From the NCBI GenBank assembly GCA_044870295.1, contig JBIOYQ010000209.1:1-10277 (forward strand): 10,277 nt of DNA, written 5' to 3'. Below, piece after piece: positions 6,428 through 10,277 of the stretch (position 1 is the stretch's first letter; every line of letters starts with the position of its first letter). This stretch comes from AC-52 sp044870295. GTDB lineage: Bacteria > Actinomycetota > UBA4738. Below the pieces are notes generated by a model, which did no database searches, was not told the origin of the DNA, and saw only the letters and a list, made by a program, of their open reading frames with translations. The position numbers and the translations under genes are program-made.

Positions 6428-7567
6428 GTGAACACCTCCGAGCGGCGCGGAGCCCTCCTGTTCGTCGCCACCGTCGGAGGCATCGTCGCGGTGGCCGCGG
6501 CGAATATCGCCCTGCTGCTCTGGTCCGTGTCCATCGCGGTGATCGCGGGCGGGCTGGCCGCCTGGTCCCGTCTGGCGTGGAAGCAGGTCACGGTGTCGGC
6601 GAGCTTCTGGCCGGCCCGGGCGTTCCTGAGCGAGCGGATCGTGCTTCGCGTGCGGGTGAGCAACGCGAAGCCGGTGCCGCTGCCGCTGGTGCGGCTCACC
6701 GTGTGGCTCCCCGAGGGCGTGCATCCGATCGATGGTCGCGACCTTCCCCTGCGAGGGTTCTCGCGGAAGTTCTCCATGTCCGGCCGATCGGTCGCGGAGT
6801 TCGACTTTCCCGTGAAGGCGCGGCGGCGCGGCGAATACTGGATCGAACGGTTCCAGGTCAGCATCACGGACCCGTTCGACCTCGCCCCGCTCCAGCGCGA
6901 GCTGCCGGCCGAGGCCGTCCTGCTGGTCATGCCGGAGCCCAGGATCGAAGTGCCGATGGAGGTGCGGCGACGGCTGCCGTTCGGGCGTCCGGCCCAAGCC
7001 CCACGACTGTTCGAGGAGCGCGAGCGGTTCGCCGGGGTGCGCCCATACGAACCGGGCGATCCGTTGAACCGCATCCACTGGAAGCTCACCGGCCACGCCG
7101 GGGGCCTCCAGACGAAGCTCTTCGAACCGACCAGGACCGCGGACGTCCTGTTGATCCTGGACCTGGCGGCGGGTGAGCCGTTCTGGGATTCGATCTTTCC
7201 CGAGATCGCCGAGGACACCATCGGATGGGCCACGTTCCTGGCCCGGCAGGCCATCGGGTCGGGCTGGCGGGTGGGCATGGTGGCGAACACGCATCTGCGG
7301 AGAGGTAGGGGACCCCTCCGGGTCCCCACGTCGTCCGTGCCCGGCCACGAGGCCAACGTGTTCGCCGCGCTGGCCAGGATGCCGAACGAGCCGACGTCCG
7401 ACCTGGCCCCCGTCCTTCGTGAGGTCGGGCGCCGGTGGGAGACCGGGACCACTGCCGTCGTCCTGTCGCCGCGGCCGGGACGATGGCTCCGGCACGAGAT
7501 GGCGGTGATGCGGCGTCGCGGGACCGATGTGGTGCACCTGTCGCCGGTGGAGGCGATGCTCCGATGA
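6428..7567 (+). CDS. DUF58 domain protein, membrane anchored
   Basis: This 379-aa protein partners the MoxR ATPase in a well-known gene pair; the biochemical role of DUF58 proteins is not settled. Two adjacent hydrophobic helices lie at about 9-25 and 28-49. A beta-rich region follows (about 52-175, with VSNAKPVPLPLVRLTVWLP and RRRGEYWIERFQVSITDPF). The DUF58 signature is at about 200-233 (RFAGVRPYEPGDPLNRIHWK, then KLFEP). A von Willebrand A-like segment starts at VLLILDLAAGE (240-250), where the DxSxS metal-site pattern is not kept. The GTG start is 10 nt after the moxR stop; the only ribosome-site candidate, AGGG, is weak, so translation may be coupled. The stop overlaps the next start (ATGA). 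Family assignment is firm and function is not. Confidence 0.92.
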   Translation: MNTSERRGALLFVATVGGIVAVAAANIALLLWSVSIAVIAGGLAAWSRLAWKQVTVSASFWPARAFLSERIVLRVRVSNAKPVPLPLVRLTVWLPEGVHPIDGRDLPLRGFSRKFSMSGRSVAEFDFPVKARRRGEYWIERFQVSITDPFDLAPLQRELPAEAVLLVMPEPRIEVPMEVRRRLPFGRPAQAPRLFEERERFAGVRPYEPGDPLNRIHWKLTGHAGGLQTKLFEPTRTADVLLILDLAAGEPFWDSIFPEIAEDTIGWATFLARQAIGSGWRVGMVANTHLRRGRGPLRVPTSSVPGHEANVFAALARMPNEPTSDLAPVLREVGRRWETGTTAVVLSPRPGRWLRHEMAVMRRRGTDVVHLSPVEAMLR

Positions 7568-8883
7568 GAGCACGGTCCACGCCCGAGCTCCGTCGAGCGG
7601 TCCCGGCGGTCCTGGCCGCCGCGGCGGAAGCCGGCGTGATCTTCGTGGTCCTCCACGACGTGGCCGTGCACGAGGGGAAGGCCACCGGCGGGCCCTTCGT
7701 CGACTATCCGCTGTTCTTGTTGGTGTTCACGGCGGGCGTCGGCCTGGCCACCGCGTTTCGCAAGTCGCTGATCGCGAAGCTGGCCATCCCGGTGGTCGCC
7801 GTAGCTGTGGGGGCGGCCCAGGCCACCCTGTGGGGTGAACGCGGGCTCGGCCCGGTCGGGACCATCGAGATCCTGTCGCTGTTCGTGGCCCTCCGGGTGG
7901 TGGCGATGGCGGTCCGAGACTGGCGCGAGCCCATCTCGGAGTCCTTCGCGGTGGGGACCGCGGCGCTGCTGTTCGAGGTCGCCTTCGTAGCCCGGACCGA
8001 CGCGTTGGGCGGGCTGATGCCGGTCATCGCCGTGGTGTTCTTCGGGGGATCGCTGGCGTCCCGGTCGGCGAGCGTCTGGCTGGCGAACCGCCCACTCCAC
8101 CCCGCGCCGGGCGTGCCACTCCCTCGATCCCATCGCAGCGCGGTCGTTCTGATCGGAACGATGGCGGTTGCCCTGGGCATCGCCGTGGCGCTCGGCGTCC
8201 CGGGAGGTCCCGTGGAGATCTCCGGCGCGTTCCTCTATCGGTGGGCCGCGCAGGCGCTGGCCGTGGTCGCCGGCGTGGTTGCGTTCCTCCTGATACCGGT
8301 GCTGGCGGTCCTGATCAGCTTCACCAAGGGATCCCTCAGTCCGAAGGGCGTGGCCAGCGCCATTCCGAAGATCACGCCGGATCAGAACCCAGGCGCGAGC
8401 GGCGCGCCCGAGCGGATCATCGGGGCGGTGGTGGTCGTCCTGGTCCTCTTGCTGCTGCTACGGGCCATCCGGCGCCAATGGAAGCTCCTCCAGCCCGAGG
8501 ATCGCGGGCCGGAGCCACTGGAGGAACCCCGGCACGACTACATCCCGAGGCTCCGGCGACGGCCTCGGATGCCGCAGCTGCGGCGCGAGCTGCCGGCCGA
8601 CACCGTTCGCCGGTGGTACGCGGAGGCGTTGCTCGCGCTGGAGCGGCTGGGCCTGCCCAAGGTGCCGTCCCGGACGCCGGGGGAATACCTACCCGAGGTA
8701 GCCCGGGCGTTCCCGGACTCGGCTCGGGGATTCGCCGCCTTGACCCGGGCGTACGAACATGTTCGGTACGGGGCCGAGGTCCTCGATCGGGACGCGGTGC
8801 GGCTGTTGGAGGTCGAGCGCGACGGCGCCATGCAGGCGCTGGGGCGGGCAAGGAGGATCGGCGATGATCCAGATCCGGCGTGA
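7564..8883 (+). CDS. Polytopic membrane protein with C-terminal DUF4129, no transglutaminase core
   Basis: The 439-aa protein has about nine hydrophobic segments, near residues 12-31, 47-65, 69-90, 98-117, 127-143, 148-166, 192-211, 229-253 and 284-301. A basic, Pro-rich linker (302-340) leads to a C-terminal soluble domain (about 345-420). That domain reads as DUF4129: VRRWYAEALLALERLGLP, TPGEYLPEVARAFP, then FAALTRAYEHVRYG. In the usual partner of MoxR and DUF58, the TgpA type, a transglutaminase-like core sits between the membrane bundle and DUF4129. Here only about 30 residues separate the last two helices and no Cys-His-Asp core is visible. The start overlaps the DUF58 stop by 4 nt, and the 3' end overlaps the pirin gene by 20 nt. 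The domain call is from pattern recognition. Confidence 0.85.
   Translation: MRARSTPELRRAVPAVLAAAAEAGVIFVVLHDVAVHEGKATGGPFVDYPLFLLVFTAGVGLATAFRKSLIAKLAIPVVAVAVGAAQATLWGERGLGPVGTIEILSLFVALRVVAMAVRDWREPISESFAVGTAALLFEVAFVARTDALGGLMPVIAVVFFGGSLASRSASVWLANRPLHPAPGVPLPRSHRSAVVLIGTMAVALGIAVALGVPGGPVEISGAFLYRWAAQALAVVAGVVAFLLIPVLAVLISFTKGSLSPKGVASAIPKITPDQNPGASGAPERIIGAVVVVLVLLLLLRAIRRQWKLLQPEDRGPEPLEEPRHDYIPRLRRRPRMPQLRRELPADTVRRWYAEALLALERLGLPKVPSRTPGEYLPEVARAFPDSARGFAALTRAYEHVRYGAEVLDRDAVRLLEVERDGAMQALGRARRIGDDPDPA
8850..8856 (+). promoter_or_regulatory. Strong Shine-Dalgarno sequence for the pirin gene
   Basis: AAGGAGG, a near-perfect anti-16S match, lies 7 nt before ATG 8864 and inside the 3' end of the DUF4129 gene. 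It fixes the pirin start at 8864; the in-frame codons upstream back to 8759 belong to the shadow of the DUF4129 gene. Confidence 0.85.
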
Positions 8884-9571
8884 CGAGGAGATCTACGAGA
8901 AGGAAGGCGGCTGGTTCCACGCCCGATGGCACTTCAGCTTCGACGACTACATGGACCCCGCGTGGGTCCAGTTCGGCTCGCTGCGGGTGTTCAACGACGA
9001 CCGGCTGGTGCCCGGCGTTGCCTGGCCCATGCACCCCCACCGCGACATCGAGGGCCTGACCTACGTGGTCGAGGGGACGTTTCAGCACGCCGACAGCCTG
9101 AAGGACGCGGACTACCCCGTGCTGCCCGCGGGAAGCGTGCAGCGGATGACGCTGGGCAGCGGAGCGTGGCACTCGGAGCAGAACGCGTCGGACACCGAGC
9201 CCATGCGGTTCATCCAGATGTGGATCATGCCGAAGGAGCGCGGCCTGGAGCCGTCGGTCGAGCAGAAGGTGTTCACGAAAGAGGATCGGACCGGGCGGCT
9301 GCTCAAGGCCATCTCCGGCGACGACGGCGAGGCCGTGCTGGTGCACCAGGACGCCGCCGTGTACATCTCGTCGCTGCCGTCGGGCAGCGCCGTGTCCCAC
9401 AAGTTCGCCGATCAGACCGGGGGCTACCTCTACGTGATCGGTGGCGAGGTGCGGTTGAACACGGAGCGTCTGACCACCGGAGACTCGGCCAAGATCACCG
9501 GCGAGCCCGAGGTCACGCTCGAGGCTGATGCCGACAGCGAGCTGATCATGGTCGAGGTCCGCCTGGACTGA
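8864..9571 (+). CDS. Pirin family protein (bicupin, YhhW-like)
   Basis: Pirins are two-cupin proteins that bind one metal, usually iron, in the N-terminal cupin; some act as quercetin dioxygenases and others interact with transcription or enzyme partners. The product is 235 aa, close to Escherichia coli YhhW. The metal ligands are all visible: H57 and H59 in MHPHRDIEGLTYVVEG, and H103 and E105 in GSGAWHSEQNAS. This matches the H-x-H ... H-x-E pattern of human pirin. The second cupin (about 125-235) includes QDAAVYISSLPSG and GGYLYVIGGEV. The start overlaps the DUF4129 gene by 20 nt with its own strong Shine-Dalgarno sequence, so it probably sits on the moxR transcript. The 3' end overlaps the convergent FG-GAP gene by 26 nt. 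The substrate cannot be told from the sequence. Confidence 0.94.
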   Translation: MIQIRRDEEIYEKEGGWFHARWHFSFDDYMDPAWVQFGSLRVFNDDRLVPGVAWPMHPHRDIEGLTYVVEGTFQHADSLKDADYPVLPAGSVQRMTLGSGAWHSEQNASDTEPMRFIQMWIMPKERGLEPSVEQKVFTKEDRTGRLLKAISGDDGEAVLVHQDAAVYISSLPSGSAVSHKFADQTGGYLYVIGGEVRLNTERLTTGDSAKITGEPEVTLEADADSELIMVEVRLD

Positions 9572-10277
9572 TCAACGGACCCGCCTGGCCCGATCCGGGT
9601 TCGCCGAGGCCCCAACCGAAGACGTCGCCTTCCTCGGCCTGATCCACGATCCCCGAGCTGTTCTGGCTCCAGAACTGGTTGCCGGCATCGGTCAGATCCG
9701 ACGCCGAACCGTAGATCACGTTGACCGCCCCCGCATCGAAGGTCGTCCCCACGTCCTCCCATTGCACGCCGACGGCGAGGTCGGCTTCGGGTCCGTTGCC
9801 GAGATCCACCGCGGTGACGGCCACGCCGAAGATGTCACCGGGCTCGGGCGAATCGTCGATGCCCGACGAGCTCTGCTTCCACACCTGGTCGCCCGGATCG
9901 TTCAGGCCGGACGAGCTGCCATAGATGACGCTGACGGCGCCCCCGTCAATCGCGTCCGTGAGGTCCTCGCCGGGCACTCCGAACACGGCGTCGTCGAACC
10001 CGTCCCCGTTGAAGTCGCCGGCCGAGACCGCAAAGGCGAAGTTGTCGTCCTGATCCACCTTGTCGTTGATGTTGGTGGAGTCCTGATCCCAGAACTGATC
10101 GCCGGTGGACGTCAGACCGCCCGACGTGCCGTAGATGACGTTGGCCCCGCCGGCGTCGCTGCCGTTCGAGAAATTCTCGAAGGGGACGCCCGCGATGAGG
10201 TCGGTGAACCCGTCCCCGTCGAAGTCGCCGACGCCCACGGAGTAGCCGAACCAGTCGTTCTTCTCCACCTTGTTGCT
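9546..10277 (-). CDS. FG-GAP repeat beta-propeller protein (5'-partial)
   Basis: The frame is open from the right window edge to a TGA at 9548-9546, giving about 243 codons. The true start lies outside the window; GTG 10268 is internal, since the frame continues upstream as SNK. The protein has integrin-type FG-GAP repeats: WFGYSVGVGDFDGDGFTDL, then FAFAVSAGDFNGDGFDDAV, then a weaker FGVAVTAVDLGNGPEADLAV. Each is followed by an xGAxxVIYG strand and a turn such as SSSGLNDPGDQ. D-x-D-G-D-G loops of this type bind calcium. The period is 70 residues, and a complete propeller would normally have seven blades, so more should lie to the right. A fourth blade begins (GDVFGWGL) and stops after about 20 residues. 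Such proteins are usually secreted or surface-attached and act in adhesion or recognition; the ligand here is unknown. Confidence 0.88.
   Translation of the reverse strand, partial: SNKVEKNDWFGYSVGVGDFDGDGFTDLIAGVPFENFSNGSDAGGANVIYGTSGGLTSTGDQFWDQDSTNINDKVDQDDNFAFAVSAGDFNGDGFDDAVFGVPGEDLTDAIDGGAVSVIYGSSSGLNDPGDQVWKQSSSGIDDSPEPGDIFGVAVTAVDLGNGPEADLAVGVQWEDVGTTFDAGAVNVIYGSASDLTDAGNQFWSQNSSGIVDQAEEGDVFGWGLGEPGSGQAGPLISPGGPRP
9576..9603. terminator. Hairpin between convergent genes, possible bidirectional terminator
   Basis: CGGACCCG (9576-9583) pairs with CGGGTTCG (9596-9603) over 8 bp, one of them G-U, around a 12-nt loop. It begins 5 nt after the pirin stop and lies within the last codons of the minus-strand FG-GAP gene. 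There is no T-run on either side, so support is positional only. Confidence 0.3.
9700..10277 (-). repeat. 210-bp-period FG-GAP coding repeats
   Basis: The segment encoding the VIYG strand recurs with its start at 9709, 9919 and 10129 on the plus-strand numbering, exactly 210 bp apart each time, so each blade module is 70 codons. The copies have diverged at DNA level, in contrast to the perfect repeats at the left edge. Confidence 0.8.

Noticed and set aside
4930..8133. Open frame of 1067 codons on the minus strand, antisense to moxR, DUF58 and part of the DUF4129 gene
   Set aside because: Long antisense frames are expected opposite GC-rich genes. Its composition is Arg/Gly/His/Gln-rich without a fold pattern, and the plus strand carries clear conserved families over the same span.

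Overview
The window is high-GC bacterial DNA, most likely from a member of the Actinomycetota, probably an uncultivated lineage. The evidence is the dense GC-rich coding sequence with both GTG and ATG starts, the coproporphyrin-dependent (CPD) route to haem, a ChdC/HemQ with actinobacterial-type active-site residues, and operon-leading genes that look leaderless. The taxonomy is inferred from gene content and style, not from a marker gene.

Layout, left to right. (1) Positions 1-527, minus strand: the 5' part of a gene for a two-helix membrane protein with a Pro/Ser/Thr-rich outer tail, ending at the window edge in three perfect 27-bp tandem repeats. (2) 528-628: a short divergent spacer with a run of eight G, a small dyad and a likely hemE -10 box. 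(3) 629-4801, plus strand: four overlapping haem genes, hemE - hemH/cpfC - hemG/cgoX - hemQ/chdC. Together they encode every step from uroporphyrinogen III to haem b by the CPD route. A small GC hairpin follows the hemQ stop. (4) 4936-5412: a small unassigned protein with a membrane helix at each end. (5) 5461-9571, plus strand: MoxR-type AAA+ ATPase - DUF58 protein - polytopic DUF4129 protein - pirin. These are packed like one operon whose first gene has a leaderless-type promoter. (6) 9546-10277, minus strand: the 3' part of an FG-GAP beta-propeller gene, convergent with and slightly overlapping the pirin gene; its 5' end lies beyond the window.

How the genes work together. HemE makes coproporphyrinogen III, CgoX oxidises it to coproporphyrin III, CpfC inserts iron, and ChdC decarboxylates coprohaem to haem b. 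The MoxR-DUF58-DUF4129 set resembles a widespread envelope-linked chaperone/ATPase module. Here the third protein keeps the membrane part and the DUF4129 tail but shows no transglutaminase core. The two flanking minus-strand genes look like secreted or surface proteins.

No RNA gene, CRISPR array, insertion sequence or phage gene was recognised. The window is mostly ordinary core and envelope functions. The items most worth a second look are the core-less DUF4129 protein, the paired leaderless promoters, the cysteine cluster in the ferrochelatase, the unassigned two-helix protein, and the recently duplicated 27-bp repeats.
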